Shown here: one piece after another, positions 45,033-53,797 of the stretch
Position numbering within the stretch: the stretch's first letter is position 1
Layout of the letters: each line of letters opens with the position of its first letter
Source: Mesorhizobium sp. ORS 3359
GTDB taxonomy: Bacteria; Pseudomonadota; Alphaproteobacteria; Rhizobiales; Rhizobiaceae
Reading direction: 5' to 3'
Length of the DNA: 64,000 nucleotides
NCBI GenBank assembly: GCA_000824845.1
Contig: CCNC01000042.1
Span: 1 to 64,000 of the forward strand
The notes under the pieces: generated by a model
Seen by the model: the letters and a program-made list of their open reading frames with translations, nothing else
What the model was told of the DNA's origin: nothing
Database searches by the model: none
Translations under genes and position numbers: made by a program

Positions 45033-46564
45033 CAGCCGCCGTTCTCCGCCGCGCTGGTCTGCAAGCTCTCCTGTTTCGGAATCATCACGTCGACGCGGCG
45101 GTTCTTGGCGCGGCCGTCCGCCGTGCCATTGTCGGCGATCGGTTCGTCCTCGCCCTTGCCGTCGGCACTGAGCCGCGAGGGGTCCTTCACCTGCTTGGCC
45201 ATCATCGCCTGTACGGCCTTGGCGCGAGCGACCGAGAGGTCGAAATTCGATTTGAACTGGCTCGATTTCTTCGGCTTCACATTATCGGTGTGGCCGACGA
45301 TCTGGATCGGCCCGGATTCGGCGTCAAGCGTGGTGGCGATGTCGGTCGCGATCGGCTGGAACTGCGGCTTCGGCTCCGCCTGGCCGGGCGCGAATAGAAG
45401 CTGGTTGTTGATCTCGATGACGATGAACGCGCCCTTCTCGCCGACGCTCAGTCCGCCGCCGGCGATCTCCTTGGCAAGGGTGGCGCGGATGCGGTCGATC
45501 TGAGCAGTGTCCGGAACCGCTGGCGGCGGCGGGGCGGCTTGCGCCGGCTCAGCGGGCGCCGCCACGCTGGCGCGCTCGATGGTGACGGGCGTCGACGGGT
45601 TGAGCGCCAGCAACTCTCCCGCCGTCGCGTCGCCTTCATCGGTGATCAGCACCCGCAGCCCGAAGAAGGCCGCCGTGACCAGCGTCGCCGCGGCAGCCGC
45701 GACCGCCCAGAGCGGCAGCCGCGCCCTCGGCTTCGGCAGCGTCGCCGCCATGCCTTGCCAGCGCGGCGAGATGTCTTCGCCGGCGCGCGGCTTGAAGTAG
45801 CGCAGCGTGTCATAGACGTCGCGCCGGACGCGTTCGAGCGTATCTCGTTCCTTGGCCAGCCCGCGATACTGGCCCTCGAAGCCGAGCGACAGGCAGGCAT
45901 GCATCAGTTCGAGCAGGTCGTAATGCGCTTCCGGCGTGGCGAGGATGTTGTTGAGCGCTCCGTAGAAACCGGCGCCAGTCGGTTGGGTGTGAAAGAACCG
46001 CGCCACCAGGGCGTGCTGAAGCCAACTGTCCTTGCTCGGCCAGGGCAGATTGCCGACAAGGTCGTCGGCGGTTTCGCAAAGGGCGAATTTGGCGATCCGT
46101 GCATCTTCCTCGGCCACGCCTGCCTTTGCGATAGCAAGGTCAAAGGTCTCGATCGCGTCGGCGATGTGCTCCGCCAAGGGTGCGGCTTGCCGGTCGACCG
46201 GCATCAGCCGCAATTGGCCGAGCAGCATCAGCAGCGGCGCGGAGGCGGCAAGGATCGGATTGGCCGCGGCGTATTTCACGCCGGAGGCGGCGTCGAGCAG
46301 GGCATCCTGCTGCACCCCCGGCGCCGCATTCGCGGCTGTTCCCGGAGTCGGCCCCTGGAAGAGCACGGTTCCGGACGACCAGCCGGTAGGTATCTGCCGG
46401 CCGCCGCCGGGATCGAACACCGTCGCTTCGCGGGAAGGCGGTAGAGCTGGCCGCACGCTTTCCGGACCGGATCCCTCGGCAGCCGCAAGGGGTTTCTGCT
46501 TCGGCCGCGGCGCGCGGATGACGGTCTTGTCCGCCGGCCCGGAGGGGTGATCCTTCGAGCTCAT
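45032..46564 (-). CDS. tssL: T6SS membrane protein TssL (DotU) with OmpA domain, second copy
   Basis: A 510-residue evolved TssL: disordered N-terminus with basic/Pro-rich sequence, DotU domain (about 95-255, with LLELMHACLSLGFEGQYRGL), one helix (about 285-310, LPLWAVAAAAATLVTAAFFG) and a periplasmic OmpA_C domain (about 375-500). The OmpA domain shows VGHTDNVKPKKSSQFKSNFD and NRRVDVMIP and should hold the complex to peptidoglycan. Start at 46564 (MSSKDHPSGPADKT) lies close to the end of a 299-base gap behind tagH. Confidence 0.92.
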   Translation of the reverse strand: MSSKDHPSGPADKTVIRAPRPKQKPLAAAEGSGPESVRPALPPSREATVFDPGGGRQIPTGWSSGTVLFQGPTPGTAANAAPGVQQDALLDAASGVKYAAANPILAASAPLLMLLGQLRLMPVDRQAAPLAEHIADAIETFDLAIAKAGVAEEDARIAKFALCETADDLVGNLPWPSKDSWLQHALVARFFHTQPTGAGFYGALNNILATPEAHYDLLELMHACLSLGFEGQYRGLAKERDTLERVRRDVYDTLRYFKPRAGEDISPRWQGMAATLPKPRARLPLWAVAAAAATLVTAAFFGLRVLITDEGDATAGELLALNPSTPVTIERASVAAPAEPAQAAPPPPAVPDTAQIDRIRATLAKEIAGGGLSVGEKGAFIVIEINNQLLFAPGQAEPKPQFQPIATDIATTLDAESGPIQIVGHTDNVKPKKSSQFKSNFDLSVARAKAVQAMMAKQVKDPSRLSADGKGEDEPIADNGTADGRAKNRRVDVMIPKQESLQTSAAENGG

Positions 46565-46863
46565 CGGCGGCGCCCCGCCTTCAAGCCGCAACGGGCATGT
46601 TCTCGATCGGGGAAACGCGTTTCAGGCTGAACCTCGGCGGCGGGCCGCTTGGAAAGGCTCATCTCGCCGAAACATGACATCGCTGCACACGCCCCAAGCC
46701 TCGCCGCCTTGCCCGCCGGGCTGGCATCCTTGTGCATTCTAGTCGCCCGGATACCCAATTGAAACGGGGCCGCCGATTGAAATCCGGAAGCAGGATGATC
46801 GAACAGGCGGCTTCTTCTATGAGAACCGTCACATACAGCCGGCATCGGCCGTGCCCATCCGGG
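46565..46863. other. Gap between tagH and tssL
   Basis: Nearly 300 bases inside an otherwise compact minus-strand run. I see no credible gene on either strand. It may carry a separate promoter for the tssL-tssM-phosphatase-kinase genes. Confidence 0.4.
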
Positions 46864-47943
46864 CTATTTCTGCTTGTCGGCCTTGGCGTAGGCTTCGGCG
46901 AAATAGGCCAGGAAGACATCCAGCATGCCGTTCTCATGCTTGTCTTCCATCGTCCGCCATGTCGCGACGAGCGCATCCCAGGCCTGGCTCTTCCTTGACG
47001 AGAAGGAAGCCGGCGGAATTTTCTTTGCGATCGCCTCAGGCGACAGGTCGTCGAGCAGCCGCGACAGCGCCGCCTGCATGGCGGCATAGGTTGCGATCTC
47101 ATGGGCTTTCAGGTCGCGGAACGCATCCTCGATGCTGCGCCTGGCATCGAGGTAGCCCGCCCTACGCTTGGCGAACATGATCTCCAATATGTCGTCGGTG
47201 CCCGGCACGAATTTCAGCGGGTTGTTGTCTTCGGAGCCGATCATCGTGCGGTTCGCGCTCTTGGCGAGCACCTTTGCCGCCGCGCGCGCCTTCAGCAGCA
47301 GGGACAGTTGCTCGACCGTGATCCTCAGCACCGCGCCGATCTCGGCCGCGACGTCATGCGGATCGCGCGCCTGCAGCAATTCCGGCGCGATGCCGGCCGC
47401 TTTGGCGATCTCGCGCAATATAGCGTCCGCTTCCGCCGGCCGGCTGGCCGGGGCCGCCGGGCCGGCCTGCAGCGCCGAGGATGTCGACGCGGGCGCCGCT
47501 CCGGCCGGGCGCTGCTCGGCCGGATTGAAGAGCGGCTCGTGGCCGAAATCCAAGGGGCGGCCGGTCGATGACGGCAGCTCGCGCTGCGTCGACCCGGTCC
47601 TGGTCAGCGGATGTCCGGTCGCGGCTCTCTCATCTTCGATCGAAACGCCGACGACATAACGGCCGATCAGCAGCCGGTCGCCCTGTGCCAGCCGGTGCGG
47701 CCCTGCCATGCGCTGGCTCGAGCCATTGACGAAGGTGCCGTTGCGCGAGACATCGTAGAGCCAGAACGAGCCCGCCTGGTAGCGGATCTCGCAATGCCGG
47801 CCCGAGATGAATTTGTCCGGATCGGTCAGCGTCCAGTCGCAATTCTCGCGGCCGATCTCGAAGCTGCGGTCGCGGGCGGCATAGCTGGCGGCGGTGCCGG
47901 CCGGCAGCCTGTCGACATTGCTGATTTGGAGAGAGATGAACAT
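46864..47943 (-). CDS. tagH: T6SS FHA-domain protein TagH/Fha1
   Basis: Cytoplasmic protein of 359 residues with an N-terminal FHA domain (about 20-95): FEIGRENCDWTL, ISGRHCEIRY and NGTFVNG are the phosphothreonine-binding loops. A Pro/Ala linker follows, then a C-terminal type VI-specific domain (about 180-355) with GSEDNNPLKFVPGTDDILEIMFA and YLDARRSIEDAFRDLKAHEIA. In the threonine phosphorylation pathway it is the substrate of the PpkA-like kinase and promotes assembly. It diverges from vgrG across a 308-base region with a palindromic repeat. Confidence 0.92.
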   Translation of the reverse strand: MFISLQISNVDRLPAGTAASYAARDRSFEIGRENCDWTLTDPDKFISGRHCEIRYQAGSFWLYDVSRNGTFVNGSSQRMAGPHRLAQGDRLLIGRYVVGVSIEDERAATGHPLTRTGSTQRELPSSTGRPLDFGHEPLFNPAEQRPAGAAPASTSSALQAGPAAPASRPAEADAILREIAKAAGIAPELLQARDPHDVAAEIGAVLRITVEQLSLLLKARAAAKVLAKSANRTMIGSEDNNPLKFVPGTDDILEIMFAKRRAGYLDARRSIEDAFRDLKAHEIATYAAMQAALSRLLDDLSPEAIAKKIPPASFSSRKSQAWDALVATWRTMEDKHENGMLDVFLAYFAEAYAKADKQK

Positions 47944-48251
47944 CCGGAAGCGTCGCCGAACTTGGTCAACAAATGCTTATCTTGCGCGCAATTCCGGGCG
48001 GAAAACCGTTGAGCGCCCTTCCGGAATTGCTCTGCTATTCTAGCAGCTTGCAAGCCGAGCGGGAGAGGAGCGTTTCACACCGGCGCATGGGCGCGCTTCA
48101 GCCATCGCTATTATTTGGCCTCCCTCAAACTTGTGCTAGGCTGACGCGGATACGGTGCGGTGAACTCGAACGCTCCCGAACGTGATGCAGTTAATAGAGC
48201 GGGGGCTTCAAACCATCACACTGGCGGCCGCGTCGAGGAGGGGCACGACCC
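47944..48251. promoter_or_regulatory. Divergent tagH/vgrG promoter region with dispersed repeat
   Basis: This 308-base region must carry the promoters for tagH (minus) and vgrG (plus). Bases 47988-48030 are copy 2 of the palindromic repeat (arms GCAATTCCGG/CCGGAATTGC around CGGAAAACCG). A strong ribosome binding site GAGGAGGGG stands about eight bases before the vgrG ATG. No coding frame or RNA gene is apparent in the rest. Confidence 0.55.
47988..48030. repeat. Dispersed palindromic repeat, copy 2
   Basis: Shares the inner CGGAAAACCG and the outer GCAATTCC/GGAATTGC arms with copy 1 at 33270-33313. The spacer differs (TTGAGCGCCC), and the paired bases A/T of copy 1 are G/C here, so pairing is kept. 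Confidence 0.7.
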
Positions 48252-50576
48252 ATGCCGAACGAACGTGCCACGGTTGTACAGACGCCGGCTGGCGCCGACC
48301 TGACCTTCACCCATCTCATCGGCCGCGATGAGATCAGCCGCTGTTTTGCCTATACCGTCGGTTTCGTCTCGAAGAACCGCGACATCGACCCGCTTAAGAT
48401 GCTGGGCGGCGTCGTTTCGGTCGAGGGCGAGTCCGATCCGAAGCGCTGGTTCAGCGGCCTCGTGACGGATTTCAAGCTGACCCGCATCGAGGACCGGCTG
48501 GCTTTCTACGAGGCGACCGTCAGGCCGTGGCTCTGGTTCCTCGGCAACACCACCGATTGCCGCATCTTCCAGAACATGACGGCGGTGGAGATCGTTGAGA
48601 AGATCTTCTCGAAATATGGCATCGCCAAATTCGAGAAGCGGCTGCAGGGCTCCTATCCCCAGCGCGAATATTGCGTGCAGTATGACGAGAGCGATCTCGA
48701 CTTCGTGCAGCGGCTGCTCGAGCACGAAGGCATCTTCTATTTCTTCGAGCATGACGAGGGCAAGCACACGCTCATCCTCTGCGACGCGATGAGCAAGCTG
48801 AAGCCGGCGCCCGGTTACGAGAAGGTGCTCTACAATTTCGAGGGCCAGGCGTCGCGGCGCGATGTCGAATACATCACCGAATGGATACCTGGCAGCGCGG
48901 TGCGGCCGGGCGCCTATGCCCACACCGACTATGATTTCGAGAAGCCCGGCGCCGACCTGATGGCGAAATCCGCCCAGCCTTTCGCCCACAAGGAAGCCTC
49001 CGGCGAGCACTATCGCCAGCCAGGCGCGCATCTCGATGTCGGGCGCGGCGACAAGATCGCCGGGATCCGCCGCGAGGAGCTTCAGGCCGTCCATCAGCAC
49101 AGCACGGCGGTTGGCACCGTGCGCGGCCTGTTCTCCGGCTGCAAGTTCACGCTGGAGAGCTTTCCGCGCGACGACCAGAACCAGGACTATCTGGTGGTCA
49201 GCGCCGAATACCGGCTGTTCGACCCAGGCTACCGGACCCAAAACGAGGCTCACAACGAGAATTTCAAGGTGGTGCTGGGCGTGGCGCCGACCAAGCTGCC
49301 TTACCGCCCACCGCGCATCACGCCGCGGCCGATCATGCGCGGCCCGCAGACCGCGACCGTCGTCGGCCCCTCGGGCGAGGAAATCTTCACCGACAAATAT
49401 GCCCGTGTGAAGGTGCAGTTCCACTGGGACCGGCTCGGCAAGAAGGATCAGAACTCGTCCTGCTTCGTGCGCGTGTCGCAGACCTGGGCCGGCAGCAACT
49501 GGGGTTTCATCCAGATCCCGCGCATCGGCCAGGAGGTCATCGTCGATTTCATCGAGGGCGACCCGGACCTGCCGATCATCACCGGCCGCGTCTACAACGC
49601 CTCGCAGATGCCGCCCTACGGGCTGCCGGGCAATGCCACGCAGTCGGGCTGGAAGTCCAACTCCTCGAAGGGCGGCGGCGGTTACAACGAGCTGATGTTC
49701 GAGGACAAGGCCGGCTCCGAATTGGTCAATTTCCAGGCCCAGAAGGACCACCACCTGCTGATCAAGCACGACCGCAACAAGACGGTCCAGCACGACCAGT
49801 CCGACCGCATCGACCACGACGCCAAACACTCGGTCGGCCACAACCTCGACGAGGACGTGGGCAACAACAAGACGGTCAAGATCGGCGTCGACCAGACCAC
49901 GAATATCGGGTCGAACGATACCGAGACGGTGGGCGCGAACCGCAAGCTGACGGTGATGGCGAATGAGACGATCCACGTCGTCGCCAACTCGACCGAGAAC
50001 ATCGACGCCAACCATTCGCAGACCGTGGGTCTCAACCAGACGGTCACGGTGGGTATCGCGCGCGTCGACACCGTAGGGGCCGCCGAAGCGAGGACAGTGG
50101 GCGCGTCTCAGACTAATACGATTGGCGTAACACGATCCGTCAGTGTCGGCACCAATCAGAGTCACGATGTCGGGGCCGATGACAGCTGGAACGTCGGAGC
50201 CGGGCAGACCGTCAACATAGCCGCCGATCAAAGCGTGACGATCGGGAGCGCTCAGAACTTCAGCGTTGGGGCGGCGCGTAGCGCCAGCATCGCGGCGGAC
50301 GACTCGACGAGTGTAGGAGGCGCTCATGCGCTGGACATCGCCAAGAGCAGTTCGATCAGCGTCGGCAAGGACAGCACGATCGATGTCGGCAAGAAGCTGG
50401 TGATCAATGCCGGCGATGAGATACTCATCCAGACCGGATCCGCGAAGATCATAATGAAGAAGGACGGCACGATCGCGATCGAAGGCAAGGATATCTCGGT
50501 GAAGGCGTCGGGCAAGATCAGCATCAAGGCTTCCAGCGACATCACGATGAAGGGTTCAAAAATTAGCGAGAATTAG
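48252..50576 (+). CDS. vgrG: T6SS spike protein VgrG (TssI) with extended needle
   Basis: A 774-residue VgrG. Residues about 1-370 are the gp27-like base (FTHLIGRDEISRCFAYTVGFVS, QYDESDLDFVQRLLEHEGIFYFFEH). Residues about 375-470 are the gp5 OB-fold (ATVVGPSGEEIFTDKYARVKVQFHWDR, FVRVSQTWAGSNWGFIQIPRIGQEVIVDFIEGDPD). The rest is an unusually long beta-helix needle of roughly octapeptide repeats of the form xVGxxxxx (for example NTIGVTRS, VSVGTNQS, HDVGADDS). No extra catalytic domain follows: the end is KISIKASSDITMKGS. It carries a spike tip, probably the PAAR-like toxin encoded nearby. DUF6484 follows nine bases later. Confidence 0.94.
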   Translation: MPNERATVVQTPAGADLTFTHLIGRDEISRCFAYTVGFVSKNRDIDPLKMLGGVVSVEGESDPKRWFSGLVTDFKLTRIEDRLAFYEATVRPWLWFLGNTTDCRIFQNMTAVEIVEKIFSKYGIAKFEKRLQGSYPQREYCVQYDESDLDFVQRLLEHEGIFYFFEHDEGKHTLILCDAMSKLKPAPGYEKVLYNFEGQASRRDVEYITEWIPGSAVRPGAYAHTDYDFEKPGADLMAKSAQPFAHKEASGEHYRQPGAHLDVGRGDKIAGIRREELQAVHQHSTAVGTVRGLFSGCKFTLESFPRDDQNQDYLVVSAEYRLFDPGYRTQNEAHNENFKVVLGVAPTKLPYRPPRITPRPIMRGPQTATVVGPSGEEIFTDKYARVKVQFHWDRLGKKDQNSSCFVRVSQTWAGSNWGFIQIPRIGQEVIVDFIEGDPDLPIITGRVYNASQMPPYGLPGNATQSGWKSNSSKGGGGYNELMFEDKAGSELVNFQAQKDHHLLIKHDRNKTVQHDQSDRIDHDAKHSVGHNLDEDVGNNKTVKIGVDQTTNIGSNDTETVGANRKLTVMANETIHVVANSTENIDANHSQTVGLNQTVTVGIARVDTVGAAEARTVGASQTNTIGVTRSVSVGTNQSHDVGADDSWNVGAGQTVNIAADQSVTIGSAQNFSVGAARSASIAADDSTSVGGAHALDIAKSSSISVGKDSTIDVGKKLVINAGDEILIQTGSAKIIMKKDGTIAIEGKDISVKASGKISIKASSDITMKGSKISEN

Positions 50577-50585
50577 GGTGCAGCG

Positions 50586-51014
50586 ATGAGCGAAGTTCGC
50601 GAACGCATTGACGGTGTGGTGATTGGTATCTTTCTCGGTTTCGACGACGCTGCAGCGCCGCTGGTTGTGTTTCCCGGTAATCCGCAAGAGACGGCCTTGT
50701 CTGCGCGCAGCCTGACCGAACTAACGGCTGATATGATCGGCTCGGAGGTGGCATTGCTGTTCCAGGAAGGCGACGCAATGAGGCCGCTGATTGTCGGCCG
50801 CATCGTCGATCCGGCGCGCAAGACCAATTCGCCGCAGATCGTGCGTGACGGCGAGCGCGTTCGTATTGTCGGCGACGAGCGCATCGAATTGCGTTGCGGC
50901 AAGGCGACGATCCTCATGGAACGGGACGGCCGCATCACAATCCGCGGCACCTACGTGACCAGCCAGGCGAGCGCCGCCAACCGCATCCGCGGCGGCTCGA
51001 TCGATCTCAACTGA
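50586..51014 (+). CDS. VgrG-associated DUF6484 protein
   Basis: A 142-residue protein with DGVVIGIFLGFDDAAAPLVVFPGNP near the N-terminus, ALLFQEGDAMRPLIVGRIVDP in the middle, and a short beta-helix-like end (GERIELRC-type repeats, ATILMERDGRITIRGTYVTSQASAANRIRGGSIDLN) resembling the VgrG needle. I associate this with DUF6484, which accompanies vgrG genes and may cap or extend the spike or load an effector. It lies directly after vgrG, and its stop overlaps the start of the HEAT-repeat gene. Confidence 0.75.
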   Translation: MSEVRERIDGVVIGIFLGFDDAAAPLVVFPGNPQETALSARSLTELTADMIGSEVALLFQEGDAMRPLIVGRIVDPARKTNSPQIVRDGERVRIVGDERIELRCGKATILMERDGRITIRGTYVTSQASAANRIRGGSIDLN

Positions 51015-52093
51015 TGTCGACCGAAGTTCGGAATCAAAAACCCAAAAGCCTGCCGGAACGGCCAATCGTGCCGGACGTCGTCCGGCAGCACGCCGAGCAG
51101 GCCGCGTTCTTCTGGGCGCAACGCGACACGCTGATGGAAGATGATCCACCGAATCTCAATGTCGTCGCCGGCGTCGACCGGCGCCTGGAAGCTAATCTTG
51201 ACGGTTTACGCATCGCTGGTCCGGCCGCTTGGCCGTTCGTCGTCGCGGCCTATGAGGATTTCCCGGAAAAAGGCGAGCTGTTCCTTTATGCATGGATGGC
51301 GATCGAGCAGAACGACGCGCGTCGCGTGGCCGAGGCGGTCGAGTTGGGCCGTCAAAGGGACGACCCGCGAGGTCTGGTCGGTGCGTTGGCGTGGCATAAG
51401 CCCGCAACGATAGCCCCGCTGGTGCGGCACTGGATCGGGGCGCCGGACGCGTTCAAGCGATTTCTCGGCGTGTCGGCCTGCCTCGGGCATGATGTCGACC
51501 CGAAGCAGATGCTGGCGCGGCTTGTCCGCGATCCCGATGCCCGGGCTCGCGCCGCCAGCCTGCGTCTTGCCGGCAGGTTGAAGCGCGCCGACCTTGCGCC
51601 GGAGCTGCGGACGGCGCTGGAGGATAGCTATGACCAGTCGCGGTTCTGGGCCGCCTGGGCACTGGGTGAATTAGGCTCCGGCGATCTGGCCAGTTGAGAA
51701 CTGCGCAAGGTGGCGGTCGCCGGCGGCCCTGACGCAGTGACCGCCCTGCGCGCTGCGATCAGGGCCGCGCCCGACAAGGATGTGCGTGCCTGGATGGGCG
51801 GATTGCTCAAATCGCCTGAAACCGCGTCTCTGGCCGTACGCGGAGCGGGAATGTTGGGCGACCGCACGATTGTTCACTGGTTGCTGCATCAAATGCGCAA
51901 TCCAGCGCTGGCTGTTGCGGCGGGTGCGGCCCTCCTGGAACTGTTTCCCGAGGCGCGCGAAGCGGATTTGTTCACCACGGAGCCGAGCCAAGCCGGCAAG
52001 GTGTTCGAGGATCATTTCGGAGACGATGGCGCGAAGGTGCCGTTCGCGGACAAGGTGAAGGAATGGATGAAGGCCAAAGAGCTTCTCACGTAA
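51014..52093 (+). pseudogene. HEAT-repeat protein (TIGR02270-type) broken by an in-frame TGA
   Basis: One continuous frame of 360 codons from MSTEVRNQKPKSL to WMKAKELLT, interrupted only by TGA at 51695-51697, in the context ...GDLAS, stop, ELRKVAVAGG. Before the stop: AAFFWAQRDTLMEDDPPNLNVVAGVDRRLEANLDGLRIAG and ALAWHKPATIAPLV, typical of TIGR02270 proteins found beside vgrG. After it: HEAT-like helices (VRAWMGGLLKSPETASLAVRGAGML) that continue the same fold. No frameshift is seen on either side, so this is a nonsense mutation or a base error. A truncated 227-residue product or read-through are also possible. Function in T6SS is unknown; probably a loading adaptor. Confidence 0.72.
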
Positions 52094-52865
52094 TGACGAT
52101 ACGCAGAACCTCCGGCGCTTTGTCCTTCACCGAAAAGAGAGAATTGCACAACCCATAAAGCGCTTCGCGATGGCAGTAGAAATTGCGGAATCCGATCTGC
52201 AGTTCCGCTTCGAAAAAGTCCAGTGCCCCGTCATATTCGAGGCTGCAGAAATCCGGGCGATGCGGCGGTGCCGGATAGCAGCCTATCGCGGAGGCGGCAA
52301 TCCAGTCTTCGATCTTGAGGCGAAGGGCTTCCCTTTGCGCAACAGTGGGGTCGGAAGCGAAATATGCAGTGACGACGATATCATCGGACAAGTCCGGTGA
52401 AATTTCTGCCCTTGAAGCCTTGCTCGTAAATATGGCGGGGTAAATCCCTTGATCCGCATTGGTAGCGGGCAATGCAATTTGCGCCCGCTCGTCGGATCCA
52501 CCCTTGATTGTAACCATACTGACCGGAAAATCCGAATGGGTGACCAGAAAGAGCTGGGAGAGAATGGCGATAGACCGCTCGTCCACGCAGATGTTTGATA
52601 GCTTCCAGGTTGCGTTCCAACCTGCGCCACCAAAGAAGTCGACCGCGGAGACTGTCGAGTCCCAAGGTGCAATGGCGGCACCTGACAAGGCGCCCGAGAC
52701 GGCCAGGTGAAAAAATGCCGTTACCAAGGACTCGGCATTCTTTGTCCCGTCGGCGTTGATCTCACCTGCGAATGACACGGTGACGAAGACGTTCCGACCG
52801 AGGCCCATCACGGGCAGGGGGCTGTGGTACACCGCGTATGGCAGTGCATATGGGGTTGCGATCAT
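52086..52865 (-). CDS. Hypothetical protein in the toxin cluster
   Basis: A 259-residue protein without a signal peptide or helix, not recognised. It begins MIATPYALPYAVYHSPLPVMGLGRNVFVTVSFAGEI and holds several Trp/Cys residues (NICVDERSIAIL, IGCYPAPPHRPDFCSLEYDGALDFFEAELQ). It overlaps the DUF3396-like gene by four bases and its 3' end overlaps that of the plus-strand HEAT gene by eight. Its place at the end of the PAAR-toxin run makes it either an additional immunity protein or an orphan partner. Composition is more A/T-rich than the T6SS core genes. Confidence 0.65.
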   Translation of the reverse strand: MIATPYALPYAVYHSPLPVMGLGRNVFVTVSFAGEINADGTKNAESLVTAFFHLAVSGALSGAAIAPWDSTVSAVDFFGGAGWNATWKLSNICVDERSIAILSQLFLVTHSDFPVSMVTIKGGSDERAQIALPATNADQGIYPAIFTSKASRAEISPDLSDDIVVTAYFASDPTVAQREALRLKIEDWIAASAIGCYPAPPHRPDFCSLEYDGALDFFEAELQIGFRNFYCHREALYGLCNSLFSVKDKAPEVLRIVIT

Positions 52866-53797
52866 GGGGTACTCATTTCACCAGCCACGCTTAGGAAGCG
52901 GCGCTCCCAACGGTCGACAAAATCCAGTCGGTCCGAAAGAAGCATCTTGAGATTTCTGTCGCCGAAGAAACTTATCGGCTCCAGTATCTTGGCCACCCAT
53001 TGAAGGTTGGTGGCCTCAACCCCTCTGTTGGTGTCTCCCACCTCTGGTATCTCGGAAGCGACGATCATCCAGCCATTCTTGGTAGGTGCCACTGTGGCCC
53101 CTTGCGGAAGATTTCCGGCCGATGAAAGTCCGATTTCGGCGGCTTTTTCTTTGCTTAGGAGCGTCAGCCATCGAGCCCCTCGGCTACCCCTGCCAACGAA
53201 ATAGCTCGTCGTCGCATTGTTGGGCACATCGAAGCCCTTATGCCGCATAGCCAGCGGACCAATGATCGCGCCAGCCTCGACTTTTGCCGCGTCGTCGCCG
53301 AACACCAATCCGGGAGATGCATAGCCCGTATCGTAGGGGAAATGCTCTGAAATCTCGCGAAAGGTCTGCGCCATGGAACGCCAGCCCTGCGCATCGTCGG
53401 GCACCGGCACCATCAGCTCAATCAAACTCGTCTTGGTGTTGTTGGAATCGGCCGCCTCACGATTGACCAGCCACCGCATTCTATAATCGGGGGCATATGG
53501 TTGCGGCCCCTGATATCGGAAGCCTGTAAGTCCGACTTCGGCTGTCGAACGAATTTCTCGCTGCAGCCTCGCCATCGTAAGTTTGTTCACTTTGGTGATT
53601 GTAGATGCATTCTTGCCGACCAGCGCCCATCCCAGCGCCTTACCGGCGTAGTTGTTCCATTTTTCCAGAAGCCAAAGACCGGGGTCGATCAAGTCTTCGG
53701 AATTTCCTTTGCAAAATAGCGCAAAAACAAGATTCACGCGAACATAGTCTGCGTTGCTCTCAGAGGAGGATAGGTTCCTAATAACATCATTCAGCAT
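52862..53797 (-). CDS. Putative immunity protein (DUF3396-like)
   Basis: A 311-residue cytoplasmic protein. Features that recall DUF3396 (type VI immunity family): GYASPGLVFGDDAAKVEAGAII, MAMRHKGFDV-like (PLAMRHKGFDVPN), and GRGSRGARWLTLLSKEKAAEIG. It starts inside the end of the toxin gene (seven-base overlap, ATGCTGA), so the two are translated together, as toxin and immunity genes commonly are. Family membership is from memory and needs a profile search. If it is the immunity protein it should bind and block the C-terminal nuclease-like domain. Confidence 0.62.
   Translation of the reverse strand: MLNDVIRNLSSSESNADYVRVNLVFALFCKGNSEDLIDPGLWLLEKWNNYAGKALGWALVGKNASTITKVNKLTMARLQREIRSTAEVGLTGFRYQGPQPYAPDYRMRWLVNREAADSNNTKTSLIELMVPVPDDAQGWRSMAQTFREISEHFPYDTGYASPGLVFGDDAAKVEAGAIIGPLAMRHKGFDVPNNATTSYFVGRGSRGARWLTLLSKEKAAEIGLSSAGNLPQGATVAPTKNGWMIVASEIPEVGDTNRGVEATNLQWVAKILEPISFFGDRNLKMLLSDRLDFVDRWERRFLSVAGEMSTP

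Noticed and set aside
43635..45503. 622-codon plus-strand frame opposite tssM
   Set aside because: Shadow of tssM; no motif, no ribosome binding site.
48110..48250. Small RNA or tRNA before vgrG
   Set aside because: No cloverleaf arms or conserved tRNA positions could be drawn; the region is better explained as promoter and ribosome binding site.
49850..50420. Possible DNA tandem repeat or CRISPR-like array in vgrG
   Set aside because: The periodicity is at the protein level (octad beta-helix); the DNA units vary in sequence and there are no identical repeats with unique spacers.
51710..52093. Separate gene starting at a GTG after the HEAT-gene stop
   Set aside because: In the same frame as the upstream part and continuing its repeats, with no ribosome binding site; better read as a broken single gene.
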